Part shown: piece after piece, positions 8,158 to 17,399 of the stretch
How positions within the stretch are numbered: the first letter of the stretch is position 1
Layout of the letters: every line of letters starts with the position of its first letter
Assembly (NCBI GenBank): GCA_017854775.1
Contig: JAFMHC010000002.1
Span: 17,099-81,098, forward strand
Source: Gammaproteobacteria bacterium
Lineage (GTDB): Bacteria; Pseudomonadota; Gammaproteobacteria; Arenicellales; Arenicellaceae
Length of the DNA: 64,000 nucleotides
Direction: 5' to 3'
Position numbers and translations under genes: made by a program
Notes under the pieces: generated by a model
Database searches by the model: none
Told to the model about the DNA's origin: nothing
What the model saw: only the letters and a program-made list of their open reading frames with translations

Positions 8158-9408
8158 ATGCGCAATTTAAAAGTGTTCAGTATCATTGCAGAAGCGTTCG
8201 CGCTTTCACTATTACTAACAGCACTAGCAGCGAATGCCGAAACCAAGCCATTGAGTGGCAAGCAACACGGCATAGAGTTGCAAGATAGCATAGCCAAGAC
8301 CATCGATGCAGTCGCCGATAGCAACGGTAAATGGTTTAGCTATCAAGTAGCAATGGAAGCTAATAACGGTATGCCCTGCTGCCTAATAAGCGATACCGAA
8401 TCGAGTTGCAGCCTCGACAATAGAACTAATAGTTGGTCGTCTTCTATCAGCCAGTCGGTAGATTCGAAAGTGCTGAATGTCTATTTCAAGATCCATCGTG
8501 GCGAAGCTTCAGATCTCTTCTTGGCCGGCAGCGAATGCAAGGTAAAGACCGGCAGCAATATCGTTTACAGAATAAATGACGTCGCACAAAAGCCAAGTAT
8601 TTTGTTTCTCAAAGGGCTTGCCGAAAAAGACACAAAGAACACGCAAGTCGCGCATTCGGCCTTAGCGGCTATTGCATTACATCAGGGTAGCGATGCGCAT
8701 AATTTGCTAGAGAGGTTCACAGACAGTGACAACGAAAAGCTAAAATATGAATCGATATTCTGGCTTGGCCAAGCCAGAAATAGAGCGGGCTATGAATCTC
8801 TATTGAACATTGTTGATGACAAGGCCAGAGATAATTCAACGCGGCTCAAGGCAGTTTTCGCCTTAAGCCTAAACAGCGATGAAAATTCATCTGAAAAATT
8901 AGTGCAGCTTGCAAAGCACAGCGAGAATCAAAAAATTCAGGCTGAATCGTTGTTTTGGCTGGCACAGAATCACCAATCAAAGGCGACTAATGTAATCGAC
9001 TATATTTTGCAAAACAGCGACAACGGTTATGTCCGAAAGAAAGCCGTTTTTTCGTTAGCACAAATAAGTACCAAGGCAAGCTGGCAACAACTCATCGAGT
9101 TGGCACAGAACCCCGCCGATAGAGAAGTGCAGCAGCAAGCTATTTTCTGGCTGTCACAAAATAGCGATCAAAACCCAGTATCTATTCTAATGGCTTTGGC
9201 AAAGGGTAAAAGCCCCGCGTCAGTGAAGAAAAAAGCGATCTTCGCGTTAGCGCAATTAAAATCGAGCCAATCAACACCCGCCCTGAGCGAGCTGATCGAA
9301 ACGGCAACCGAGAGATCGGTAAAAAAAGAAGCCTTCTTTTGGTTAGGTCAGTCGGATGACCCTAAGGCATTAGACTACCTTGAAGGCGTATTAACGGCGA
9401 ACCGTTAA
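8158..9408 (+). CDS. Exported HEAT-repeat protein
   Basis: It begins 4 nt after the preceding stop. The ATG at 8158 follows gagg with 9-nt spacing and is preferred to the GTG at 8143. A signal peptide (FALSLLLTALAANAE) is followed by a region of about 140 residues with paired cysteines (MPCCLISDTESSC, SECKV) that may form disulfides. About seven HEAT-like repeats then carry a recurring pattern FWLGQ/FALAQ. The two HEAT proteins appear to be diverged relatives with different N-terminal modules. The likely role is a periplasmic interaction scaffold tied to the ECF pathway. Confidence 0.75.
   Translation: MRNLKVFSIIAEAFALSLLLTALAANAETKPLSGKQHGIELQDSIAKTIDAVADSNGKWFSYQVAMEANNGMPCCLISDTESSCSLDNRTNSWSSSISQSVDSKVLNVYFKIHRGEASDLFLAGSECKVKTGSNIVYRINDVAQKPSILFLKGLAEKDTKNTQVAHSALAAIALHQGSDAHNLLERFTDSDNEKLKYESIFWLGQARNRAGYESLLNIVDDKARDNSTRLKAVFALSLNSDENSSEKLVQLAKHSENQKIQAESLFWLAQNHQSKATNVIDYILQNSDNGYVRKKAVFSLAQISTKASWQQLIELAQNPADREVQQQAIFWLSQNSDQNPVSILMALAKGKSPASVKKKAIFALAQLKSSQSTPALSELIETATERSVKKEAFFWLGQSDDPKALDYLEGVLTANR
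9391..9408 (+). terminator. Hairpin overlapping the stop codon
   Basis: The perfect inverted repeat TTAACGG-CGAA-CCGTTAA spans the last codons and the stop of the HEAT gene. It is immediately followed by a second, larger hairpin. There is no T-run, so it may stabilise the 3' end rather than terminate transcription. Confidence 0.45.
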
Positions 9409-9414
9409 TACGCG

Positions 9415-9443
9415 ACCAAGAGCCGATAGCATCGGCTCTTGGT
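9415..9443. terminator. 13-bp perfect hairpin, probable transcription end
   Basis: ACCAAGAGCCGAT and ATCGGCTCTTGGT form a 13-bp perfect stem with a 3-nt loop between the convergent HEAT operon and the AhpD-like gene. No clear T-tract follows on either strand, so terminator function is inferred from position and stem strength. Confidence 0.55.
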
Positions 9444-9553
9444 TAGCGCAAAGTGGTATAACGGCAACCATAGTCACTGTCGTCGATAAAGACTGCGCAT
9501 GATTTTACTATATTCAATTGTGTCTTAAATAGTTCGGCTGCCAACCATTACTA

Positions 9554-10108
9554 CTACGTGGCCCAGCTAAATTCTTCAAACGCTTTGTCGACCGGTGTAA
9601 CCGCTAAATGGTTAATATAATTGCTCAACACCTTCTGTGAGATACCCAAGACAATTTCAAGTAATTGCTGATTATTATACCCGGCTTCGAAAAAAGCGGC
9701 TGACGATGGCTCACTTAAATACCCACGCTCGCGCACAAGCTCAAGTGTGGTTTGGTGCAATACTTGTAACTTGCTGGTAGGCATCTGTGTACGATTACGC
9801 AACGCGTCGATGATCGACGCATCTACCTTCATCATGTGTGCGATGCCAGTATGAGCGGCAACGCAGTAGTGACACCCATGCTCGACATTTATTGTTTGCC
9901 AAATAATCGTCAGTTCGTCAGCATTAAAGTCGGACTTTTCAAACTGCTGATGCAGAAATTTATAGGCTTCAAGCACGCCTGGCGATTCGGCCATTACCGC
10001 ATGCAAATTAGGGATCATCCCAAAATCCTTAAATGATTGTTCCAGTAAAGGTTTACTCGCTTCTGGCGCATTCGATTGATTATAGAGTTGCAGCTTCATT
10101 GTTTTCAA
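9554..10108 (-). CDS. AhpD-like / carboxymuconolactone decarboxylase family protein
   Basis: A 184-residue protein of the alkylhydroperoxidase-like superfamily. It carries the redox/acid-base motif CHYCVAAHTGIAH (CxxC plus His) near residue 75, and has an N-terminal LEQSFKDFGMIPNLHAVMAESP segment typical of the uncharacterised peroxidase-related branch. Members act in peroxide reduction or as decarboxylases. It is the last gene of the minus-strand cluster that contains ACP and acyl ligase genes, 200 bp from its neighbour, so its link to that cluster is plausible but not certain. Confidence 0.8.
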   Translation of the reverse strand: MKTMKLQLYNQSNAPEASKPLLEQSFKDFGMIPNLHAVMAESPGVLEAYKFLHQQFEKSDFNADELTIIWQTINVEHGCHYCVAAHTGIAHMMKVDASIIDALRNRTQMPTSKLQVLHQTTLELVRERGYLSEPSSAAFFEAGYNNQQLLEIVLGISQKVLSNYINHLAVTPVDKAFEEFSWAT

Positions 10109-10308
10109 TTTGTGTTTTAGGTTGAAAGAATTGTGTAATTTGGCGTACGAATTTGATTGTAGTAGCCATCAGCCATATTGGTGATGCAGGTAAATGGTTT
10201 GTCGTTGTTTTCGACCGTTAAAACGCTGTGACGGCGTTAAAACCCGTTATCTGCAAATAAAATACTAAGCGGCTTAAATACTAAGCGACTTACGGTATCA
10301 AGCCAGTA

Positions 10309-10890
10309 TCAAGCGACTTGGCCCTCTTGATATAAAGACAAGTAATCGCAGATACCGTCTAAGTCTTTGACTTGACTCAAGTAATCAATCGCTTGATCGT
10401 AGTTCAACCATGATTCAGAAAAGTGGTTTTGAGCTTCATCAAGCCAAGCCTTATGCGGCTCCTCAAACACCTTCATGGCATGAATGTGAACATGCAAAGC
10501 ATCAATCTTCCATGTCTTCTCACCTTGCCCAAAAGACCAGTTGTAATAACCGCTGCCAACACGTATTAATTTAGACGATTGCTCACGCATCAGCACCAAC
10601 CATTTGATTCCTCTAATTGGGTTTTGCTCTAACAATAAGCCGCTCGCTGCGTCAGGTTCGATAACATAATAACTACGGACTTTTTCAAAATCATCGTGGA
10701 AACTAGCAAACATTTCTTCGGCGATTGTCTTTGCACCAACAATTTTTGCTGGAAACTCGATCACGTCTGTATCGATATCAAAGGTGACAACAGCCTGCTC
10801 AGAAAAGATGCTTTCAATTACGGCGGGGATATTGTTATCTTTGCCTTCAAAATATTGGTTTAATAAATGCTTAAAAATAGACTTACTCAT
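10309..10890 (-). CDS. NTF2/SnoaL-like protein
   Basis: A 193-residue soluble protein without signal peptide. The pattern (short helices, then SIFSEQAVVTFDID, then alternating strands such as GIKWLVLMREQSSKLIRVGSGYYNW and ending ALHVHIHAMKVFEEP) suggests an NTF2-like cone fold, the fold of small cyclases and isomerases. No catalytic residue can be assigned. It lies 29 bp after the dehydratase-like gene in the same direction, so it is probably in the ACP operon. Confidence 0.5.
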   Translation of the reverse strand: MSKSIFKHLLNQYFEGKDNNIPAVIESIFSEQAVVTFDIDTDVIEFPAKIVGAKTIAEEMFASFHDDFEKVRSYYVIEPDAASGLLLEQNPIRGIKWLVLMREQSSKLIRVGSGYYNWSFGQGEKTWKIDALHVHIHAMKVFEEPHKAWLDEAQNHFSESWLNYDQAIDYLSQVKDLDGICDYLSLYQEGQVA

Positions 10891-10919
10891 ACTGAATATC
10901 CGGTTTTATTAAAGTGTAT

Positions 10920-11480
10920 TTACATCCAAATGCCATCATACAATTGGCGCTTAGCTCTGACTAACTCTGACGTCGCTTGAATCGCTGGCTTGAAGGTTAA
11001 GCCATATTTATTCGGCTTGTCGTAGTACGGAAAATCGCGCAACCTACCCTCCAAGCTGACGGTCATTCGCTTACCTTCGCCACGATCTCTCGCCCATACG
11101 GCAAAATCGATCAAGCAGCCTGGCGGTACGGGGTGACCATACTGTGCATCAATACGTGTAAAGGCGGTTACCTCTCCGTTAAACGGGCCACACATAGCGG
11201 TAAAAAGTAGCGTCGCAACTTGATTAATATCTTGTGTGAGATTAGTGCCGGGATACATTGCCGCATCATCAAAATGGCCATGAAAATGCGGGTCGGTGAT
11301 CGAAATACCGCGTACTGCGTGTACCCAACCACGTTCAAAATCGTGATCTTTTATCCAGTCAATGGCCAGTACCGGCGACTCATGGCGCATAAATGTTTTG
11401 CACTTAGTATGAGAAATTATGCCGCTACCTGTTCCACTAAGCTCGTTAATGATGGAATCAAAACTCAAATCGTCATTCAT
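10920..11480 (-). CDS. FabZ/FabA-like hotdog dehydratase
   Basis: A 186-residue protein with the core motif DPHFHGHFDDAAMYPGTNLTQDINQ, which aligns with the FabZ motif (active His in GHFP, PG turn, acidic residue in the following helix). The usual catalytic Glu position appears to be Asp here. Expected activity is dehydration of a 3-hydroxyacyl-ACP or a related hotdog reaction on an acyl chain. The ACP gene sits 67 bp upstream in the same direction and would supply the carrier. The exact substrate is unknown. Confidence 0.75.
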   Translation of the reverse strand: MNDDLSFDSIINELSGTGSGIISHTKCKTFMRHESPVLAIDWIKDHDFERGWVHAVRGISITDPHFHGHFDDAAMYPGTNLTQDINQVATLLFTAMCGPFNGEVTAFTRIDAQYGHPVPPGCLIDFAVWARDRGEGKRMTVSLEGRLRDFPYYDKPNKYGLTFKPAIQATSELVRAKRQLYDGIWM

Positions 11481-11547
11481 AATATTGAATATCTTGCTGA
11501 AGTTATCGATAAAAAAGCGTTGGCAATTAAGCCGCTTGATTATTCTG

Positions 11548-11805
11548 TTATTGTTTAATCGCGGCTTGAATATGAGTCACCAGCGTGTTCAAAGATTCGG
11601 TCGCTTGTGGCGGCATTTGATCTAGATCTATGGGAATGCTGTATTTTGTTTCAATAAAAATACGCATCTCAGTCTGCGCTAAGCTGTCCATCTCGAGAGG
11701 GTCATCGAGCTCTAAAAATTCCGCTTGTTGCATTGCAAGATCCTCTATCAATGCCGTCCGAATTGTACTTTCAATTTGTTTGAAATCTTCCATAAATAGC
11801 TCCAT
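11548..11805 (-). CDS. Acyl carrier protein
   Basis: An 85-residue protein with the phosphopantetheine attachment motif EMDSLAQTEM (Ser near residue 41), an acidic character and four-helix spacing typical of ACPs. It is not the housekeeping AcpP by sequence or context. It sits between an AMP-dependent ligase gene and a FabZ-like gene, suggesting an acyl-ACP dependent small biosynthetic pathway. Met5 is an alternative start. Confidence 0.85.
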   Translation of the reverse strand: MELFMEDFKQIESTIRTALIEDLAMQQAEFLELDDPLEMDSLAQTEMRIFIETKYSIPIDLDQMPPQATESLNTLVTHIQAAIKQ

Positions 11806-11896
11806 AAAAAGCGCGGAGTAAGCGTCGTTACCTTACTCCGCTAACAGGTTAGGGTTAGGTAGCCCGTTGGTTTGTTTACCTAATTAGTCAATCAAA

Positions 11897-12859
11897 TTAC
11901 TTCTTGCAACCATGGCGGCGTGGTTTAAACGCTGTTTGCGGCTCAACCAACACTTCGCCAGAGGTTGGAAATGCCATTTGATTCCCGGCGTATACTCCAG
12001 TTGGAGTCCCGGCCCATGTTGCCGCTGGTGAACCACCATAGAGTTGCGCATCCCAGTGATAGAAGGCCGATACATAGCTAGTGCAAGATTCGGCACCGGC
12101 CTCACAGGCTCGAACCAAGTCATAACTGAGCTCGATTTTGACCGACCCACACCCTTTAGCATCGGTTGTTATAGAATTTGGCAATCCACCTAGTGGAACC
12201 GCATAGCCAGCCTCGTCGCTTGTAAGCGGGTTCCGAGCGCCAACATCCCACAACGTATAAAGTGCATGTGGAAACGCGTCTCGCACAGTGATGTAGACCG
12301 TTGAACCTAGACCATTACGTCGTTTAGCAACGGTCATGCGGCCAGAAATTTTTTCCCAATCGCCGACTGTCGGATTTGCTGCAACGCCTTTTTTGCGATG
12401 CAACGCTGGGCCTGTACCCAATGCTGGAAATTCAGGCGTAGCGACACGTTGGTCTAGAGCGGTAAATGAGCCTCCAAAGACGTTATTACCAATCTCACCT
12501 AGTGGCACATTGATTGAATTAGGGTCGACTTCGCCGCCTGGGTTAAAAAAGTTCAAGAATGATCGAGTGGTCGCTACTAACGAATTACGGTCGGTTTGTG
12601 GCGTAATGGTTCCAGATTCAGTCTCACCCGCTTGGTAAACGCCAATTTCTTCGATAGATGGCTGCACGCTCAACATAGCAACATTGGGTGCGACTTGAGA
12701 GTAGTCGCCAATCGGTTGGCCATTATAGGTATTGATACCATGCACCACGTAGCCAGGAATACTGGTTACTTGGTAGCGCTTTCCAGCGTTAGCTGACAAG
12801 CTCAAACTCAGCAGAGAGAGCGATAACGATAGAACAAGAGTTGATTTTTTTAATTTCAT
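11897..12859 (-). CDS. Exported protein of unknown function
   Basis: A 320-residue protein with an unmistakable Sec signal peptide (KKSTLVLSLSLSLLSLSLSANAGK). The mature part is rich in Gly, Pro and Thr, with segments such as GYVVHGINTYNGQPIGDYSQV and SVKIELSYDLVRACEAGAESC, and a basic end PRRHGCKK. Four Cys residues could form disulfides. No family is recognised. It lies between the acyl ligase and ACP genes in the same orientation, so it could be the secreted recipient or carrier of the product; this is only inferred. Confidence 0.65.
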   Translation of the reverse strand: MKLKKSTLVLSLSLSLLSLSLSANAGKRYQVTSIPGYVVHGINTYNGQPIGDYSQVAPNVAMLSVQPSIEEIGVYQAGETESGTITPQTDRNSLVATTRSFLNFFNPGGEVDPNSINVPLGEIGNNVFGGSFTALDQRVATPEFPALGTGPALHRKKGVAANPTVGDWEKISGRMTVAKRRNGLGSTVYITVRDAFPHALYTLWDVGARNPLTSDEAGYAVPLGGLPNSITTDAKGCGSVKIELSYDLVRACEAGAESCTSYVSAFYHWDAQLYGGSPAATWAGTPTGVYAGNQMAFPTSGEVLVEPQTAFKPRRHGCKK

Positions 12860-12907
12860 AATAATATTTTTTTAGGTTAGTTGGTTGGTTTGATTGGTAA
12901 GCAGCAA

Positions 12908-14359
12908 TTAAGCAATATGTCGCATTGATTCCAGACTTACTTTTTTGCCTGTTTCGGTACGTTGAATGTCATCCACTAAATAGAAATTAGTCGGCATTGA
13001 AGCTCGTGGGATTAACGACATTAAGGCAAGTTTTACGGTTGCGGAATTCACACCTTTATCGACATAAATAAGCGCTTCAGCGATTTCTCCTTTATCTTTA
13101 TCAGGCTTACCAATAACCCGTGCGTCAAGAACACCCTCAATACTTAATAGGTGTGACTCGACCGAAGCAGGAAAAATCTTTTCTCCGTTCTGAACAATGA
13201 TGTCTTTGATTCTGGTAACAAAGAAACAGTCGTTGCCAACCATCTCAAAGATATCTTCGGTATAAACTTCGTCATGTTTTCCTTTTGCCATTTTCAATTT
13301 TCCATGACGGTAGTAACCCAACATTTTGGTCTGGGTAGAAATTACTAATTCGCCTCTTGAGTTATTTAGCGGATCGGTAGATAAGCGAAATGTACAACAA
13401 TCCAAGGGGCTCCCTAACGGCGCCAATTGAGTATCAGGCCAATCACAATTATCAAAACGCCAAGTAGCAACACGCGGGCCAGCCTCGGTTAAGCCATAAG
13501 TAGAATACAGCTCACAATTCGGGTGATTCTGACGAATCTGCTTCGCGGTTTTAATCGGCAAGGCATCACCACCCAAGGTCATGACTCTTAGCGAGGGACT
13601 TTCAATAACTAAGTTTTTTGCAAAGAATGGCGTCAACCCAATCACAGAGACCGATTGCTCGGAAAACCATTGCTGATCAAAGTTCACGTTTAGATTGGTC
13701 AAGGTGATTGTGCATCGATAAATCAGTGCGCTGATTAAATTCGCTACTAGGCCATAGCTGTAGTAAAGCGGCAAAGCACAGGCCACAACATCATCTTGTT
13801 GCAGGCCGATCGCCTTACCATGACACTCAGCGTTACGGTAAATATTGGCGAAGGAGTTGAGTATTGCCTTTGGTTCACCGGTTGAACCCGAGCTGAAAAT
13901 CGCTACCGCTGCAGACTTCAAATTGGCTTCGTCGAGCGACGCCGAAGAAGGTGAAGTCTTCAAGAGGCTCAAGCCACCTAAAGAAATTGCTAGATGCTCA
14001 TGAGAGGCTTGTTTGTCCAATGTTTTTGCAAGCGTTTTAACCAGCACATTGCTGCCAATAAACGCATGCAACTGAAAACCTTCAACCGTCTTTTGTATTT
14101 TCTTAATCGGAGTAAACGGATTACTAACAAAGACGACAGCCTTATTGCTCCATGCGGCTAATAGCGCAATGACACTGTCTGAGTCATTACTCATATTAAG
14201 CAGTACGGGTACACCCTTGGTAATTCCGTTGCGAGTCAATAGCTGTTGGTAACGACTAACTTCAGAGACAAGTTCACGCCCACTTAGTGTACGTTTTTTA
14301 TCGATAAGAATTGGCTTTTCAAGACCATTCAACGGTGCCAATAAATCTTGGATGTTCAT
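12908..14359 (-). CDS. AMP-dependent acyl ligase (ANL superfamily)
   Basis: A 483-residue adenylating enzyme. The signature loop IFSSGSTGEPKAIL lies near residue 155, STYGLTEAGPR near 290, the hinge region DIFEMVGNDCFFVTRIKDIIVQNGEKIFP near 370-395, and the C-terminal catalytic Lys region ETGKKVSLES at the end. It activates a carboxylic acid as acyl-AMP and would load CoA or the ACP encoded two genes downstream. The substrate cannot be deduced. The gene appears to lead the biosynthetic part of the operon. Confidence 0.88.
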   Translation of the reverse strand: MNIQDLLAPLNGLEKPILIDKKRTLSGRELVSEVSRYQQLLTRNGITKGVPVLLNMSNDSDSVIALLAAWSNKAVVFVSNPFTPIKKIQKTVEGFQLHAFIGSNVLVKTLAKTLDKQASHEHLAISLGGLSLLKTSPSSASLDEANLKSAAVAIFSSGSTGEPKAILNSFANIYRNAECHGKAIGLQQDDVVACALPLYYSYGLVANLISALIYRCTITLTNLNVNFDQQWFSEQSVSVIGLTPFFAKNLVIESPSLRVMTLGGDALPIKTAKQIRQNHPNCELYSTYGLTEAGPRVATWRFDNCDWPDTQLAPLGSPLDCCTFRLSTDPLNNSRGELVISTQTKMLGYYRHGKLKMAKGKHDEVYTEDIFEMVGNDCFFVTRIKDIIVQNGEKIFPASVESHLLSIEGVLDARVIGKPDKDKGEIAEALIYVDKGVNSATVKLALMSLIPRASMPTNFYLVDDIQRTETGKKVSLESMRHIA

Positions 14360-14502
14360 AGTTACTTCTCCTTCTTGACTATCAATACTCTGCCCAAAGC
14401 CTTAATTTAGACGGTTTCTGGATAAATCTACCATCGCTATTAAAATGCATTTGCATCAAGCCCTGTATGCTTCTTCCTATACAAACAGGGCCCTCATCGC
14501 TA

Positions 14503-14784
14503 TTACGGTTTAATCAGATGAAATACCGCATCCATACCTTTATCTCGTAAAGGAATCAGCGCCTGGTATTCGTCACTCTTGTACCAATTATTAGCGCTGT
14601 CTTGATCTGGAAACTCAAGAATGATTTTCATTTTGCTGTGGTCGTCACCGGTTAATGTTTCTATCGGCCCCTTGGCCAAAAACTTGCCGTTGTATTTTTC
14701 TAACGTTGGCCCTGCGGCCTCACTGTATTTTTTCAGGCTGTCAATATCGGTTGGTGTGATGTCTGCGACGATAAATGCGCTCAT
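14503..14784 (-). CDS. DUF1330 family protein
   Basis: A 93-residue ferredoxin-like alpha/beta-barrel protein (dimeric). It shows the DUF1330 pattern: AFIVADITPTD at the N terminus, a central GKFLAKG, and a C-terminal YKSDEYQALIPLRDKG. Family members are small cytoplasmic proteins of unclear function, often near acyl or aromatic metabolism genes. It is the first gene of the minus-strand cluster, facing the LysR regulator gene. Confidence 0.85.
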   Translation of the reverse strand: MSAFIVADITPTDIDSLKKYSEAAGPTLEKYNGKFLAKGPIETLTGDDHSKMKIILEFPDQDSANNWYKSDEYQALIPLRDKGMDAVFHLIKP

Positions 14785-15222
14785 TTATGAAACTCCATAT
14801 TAGTTAATTTAAACTGATTATTTTTACTGCTCTAAATCGAAAAAAGATTAACCGACCTGTTGAAATTGGGTGCCTATTACGTCTTCTCTAAGAGGGATTG
14901 AGGATTGGTAATTTGGCGAGTCGTAACATCCCACTGTTATTTCATCAAATCGAACAAAACGGGTTATTTGCATCTCAAAACTCGATCAGAGCTTGAGTAG
15001 AATTTTTGTTAAAAATTCGCCACAATATTCAATTAATTATTGCGTCCACTTGCGCTGTATAGATTTAATTTTTCTACCTTCTTTGGAGTAAAATTAAAAC
15101 TAATCTAAGACGTCGCTGGTTTTCTTTGCTGCTATTTAGAGCATTATTTGGTACGAAATTAATTCTATTCGTCATATATCAACTGTACAATAGTCAGCTA
15201 CTACACTCACTGTTAAGTTTTT
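14785..15222. promoter_or_regulatory. Divergent intergenic region between the acyl/ACP cluster and its LysR regulator
   Basis: 438 bp without a convincing gene. AT-rich stretches occur near both ends, and the arrangement is the classic LysR layout where the regulator controls the divergent operon. I could not pick one convincing T-N11-A site by eye. Confidence 0.5.
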
Positions 15223-16119
15223 GTGAACAACTTACGTCATCTCCCAAAAATGCTGGTTTTTGCAGCCGTAGCAAAAAAGGGGTCGTTTACTCAAGCGGCT
15301 AAGTATCTTGGTGTTTCTAAATCAGCCGTTAGCCAACAAATTAGTGTGCTTGAATCTGAGTTAGGCGTTAGCTTGATTAACCGCACCACACGCGGAATAT
15401 TTTTAACGGCGGTGGGTAAACTAATTTATTACCGTTGCGACTCATTACAAGATCAAATCGATTCACTCCTTGAAGACATTGATGACGCTCTGAAAAATCC
15501 GCGCGGCCGATTTACCGTTACATTCCCACATTCTCTAGAGCACCTTGTGATTTTGCCGGCCATTGAGAAGCTGTGCCAAGAATTCCCTGGGCTGCAACCA
15601 AAGTTGATTGCCAGCGATCAAACACTCGACTTGGTAGAGCACAGTATTGGTCTCGCGATTCACGCCGGTGAGCTGCCTGACAGCAGTTATAGAGCACTGC
15701 CGATTGGCATTATGACCGAGATATTTTGTGCCTCACCCAGCTATTTAGAGAAACACCCAGCGCCTAAAACTGTGGCTGAATTAGAACAACATAGCTGGAT
15801 TGCCACTGACTGGCAAAAACGTAGAATGCCGGTTACTTGCACACAAAGTCTAACGACTGAAACCGCATCGCTAAATCAATATGCAAGTGTAAATACATTA
15901 CCAACGGCGGTAGGCATGGCTCTTCGGCATATGGGTATTGTGCTATTACCAAGCCTCGCGGTTAAAGAATTAATTAATCAAGGTGAATTGGTGCCCCTGC
16001 TAGATCATATTGAGGGCCCGAGTTGGCCAGTTTATGCGCTGCATGCTTATCAAAACAAAAAGCCGGTTTACGTGACACGTTTTCACCAATTAGTATCCAG
16101 GTTTTTTGAAAACGCTTGA
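15223..16119 (+). CDS. LysR-family transcriptional regulator
   Basis: A 298-residue regulator. The N-terminal winged helix-turn-helix (KKGSFTQAAKYLGVSKSAVSQQISVLESELG) covers about residues 18-50, and a typical effector-binding domain follows. It starts at GTG 15223; the only other near start (ATG 15250) would cut into the first helix. It is divergent from the DUF1330/acyl ligase/ACP cluster and is its probable regulator. Confidence 0.9.
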   Translation: MNNLRHLPKMLVFAAVAKKGSFTQAAKYLGVSKSAVSQQISVLESELGVSLINRTTRGIFLTAVGKLIYYRCDSLQDQIDSLLEDIDDALKNPRGRFTVTFPHSLEHLVILPAIEKLCQEFPGLQPKLIASDQTLDLVEHSIGLAIHAGELPDSSYRALPIGIMTEIFCASPSYLEKHPAPKTVAELEQHSWIATDWQKRRMPVTCTQSLTTETASLNQYASVNTLPTAVGMALRHMGIVLLPSLAVKELINQGELVPLLDHIEGPSWPVYALHAYQNKKPVYVTRFHQLVSRFFENA

Positions 16120-16140
16120 CTATTTTATTGCACAGTTAGT

Positions 16141-16200
16141 GTCGGGCTTTATGCAAGTTCGTTGTACCCCCTTACAACGATTTTAATTACAAAGCCTGAC
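16141..16200. terminator. Nested inverted repeat between convergent genes
   Basis: The outer arms GTCGGGCTTT and AAAGCCTGAC enclose an inner 7-bp hairpin CGTTGTA-CCCCCT-TACAACG. It lies between the LysR gene and the convergent hydrolase gene and probably serves as a bidirectional terminator. Confidence 0.5.
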
Positions 16201-16244
16201 GGGGTACCGATACAGCTTTAAAACCTAATTGCATAGACTCTGTA

Positions 16245-17399
16245 TTAACGCGGAAATGTCAAAATAATCTCTGGGTTCTCAGCACTCAATGTTGTGTTTA
16301 AAAATTCATTTGCTTTCTCGGCGCTAGCGCCTGACTTTAAATGCACATCAAAGAATGAACCAATGGCTATGCGAGTTAACCATTGTTGTTTTAAGCCGTT
16401 CATCGATGGCCCTGGCAATTCAGGGCAAGGTGGGGCCACCACTACATCGCGCAACACACCACGGGTGTTGGGTATTACCGCATCCCAACGCTCTGGCAGA
16501 TCCAATTTTGACAACATAAAGCCCATGAAGGTGCAGCCCAAGTTATCTGGGTTTTCCATCCACCGAAGTGGGTTTCCTACGTCGGCAAAGCCCAGATGTG
16601 TGCCCTTATCCATGCTGATAAACCAGCCATTGAGATTTCTAGCCCTCACTTGCGTGGCATTCTCGGGCTCAGGTACCACGCGATCCATAGTCCCTGATAT
16701 CAATAAGGATTTTACCTCGAGGTTGATAGCATAAAACTGCTTACTGAATGCTTCTAATGGCGGAGCCATCATCACCGCTGCCTTTATGCGCTGATCCTTA
16801 AGGTCAGGGTGAAACGAGACCAATGCCGTAGTCAGCCCGCCCAATGACAAGCCCATAGTGCCAATACTATCTGCGTCAACTCGCTGGTACATTAAGCTAT
16901 CAGAGTCGTTGTTCAACCTTAATACCTGATCAATCACCGCACTCACGTCGCCCGGCTGATTAACAACATCAAGTAGCTGAGGGACGTCTGCTGGAGACCG
17001 ATTTTGGCTCAACGGGAAATCCACCGCTGCAACCACATAACCATTACTGGCAAGGTATTTTGCAATGTGACTGCTCTCCTTATGATAACCAGCGAAGCCA
17101 TGGCTATATATTATTAAGGGATGCGCTGATGTTTGACCTTTAGGAAACCAGATTGCGCCGTGAAGAGTTCGCTTATCATCGCCCTCGTAGCCACCCAATG
17201 CAGGCGTATCGCGGCTAAGATCAACAATATCCAAATCCATCTTAGCGACCGAATAATCAGCTTGATTTAACCTCGCCTTTGACTGGCTATTTTCAGCTAA
17301 GTCTTCGGGTGCATTTAACAACCATAAACCGAATAATATAATTCCCACTGCGGCCCAAAAAAGCACAGTCCATTTAACAATAAATTTTAGTATCTTCAT
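16245..17399 (-). CDS. Membrane-anchored alpha/beta hydrolase (dienelactone hydrolase / PAF-acetylhydrolase-like)
   Basis: A 384-residue protein with an N-terminal hydrophobic helix (VLFWAAVGIILFGLWLL) that acts as signal anchor. A serine hydrolase domain follows, with the oxyanion region IIYSHGFAGYH, the nucleophile elbow GLSLGGLT near residue 185 and a probable catalytic His in GTHLGF. Family members hydrolyse esters or lipids; the substrate is unknown. It is convergent with the LysR gene and shows no operon partner. Confidence 0.8.
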   Translation of the reverse strand: MKILKFIVKWTVLFWAAVGIILFGLWLLNAPEDLAENSQSKARLNQADYSVAKMDLDIVDLSRDTPALGGYEGDDKRTLHGAIWFPKGQTSAHPLIIYSHGFAGYHKESSHIAKYLASNGYVVAAVDFPLSQNRSPADVPQLLDVVNQPGDVSAVIDQVLRLNNDSDSLMYQRVDADSIGTMGLSLGGLTTALVSFHPDLKDQRIKAAVMMAPPLEAFSKQFYAINLEVKSLLISGTMDRVVPEPENATQVRARNLNGWFISMDKGTHLGFADVGNPLRWMENPDNLGCTFMGFMLSKLDLPERWDAVIPNTRGVLRDVVVAPPCPELPGPSMNGLKQQWLTRIAIGSFFDVHLKSGASAEKANEFLNTTLSAENPEIILTFPR

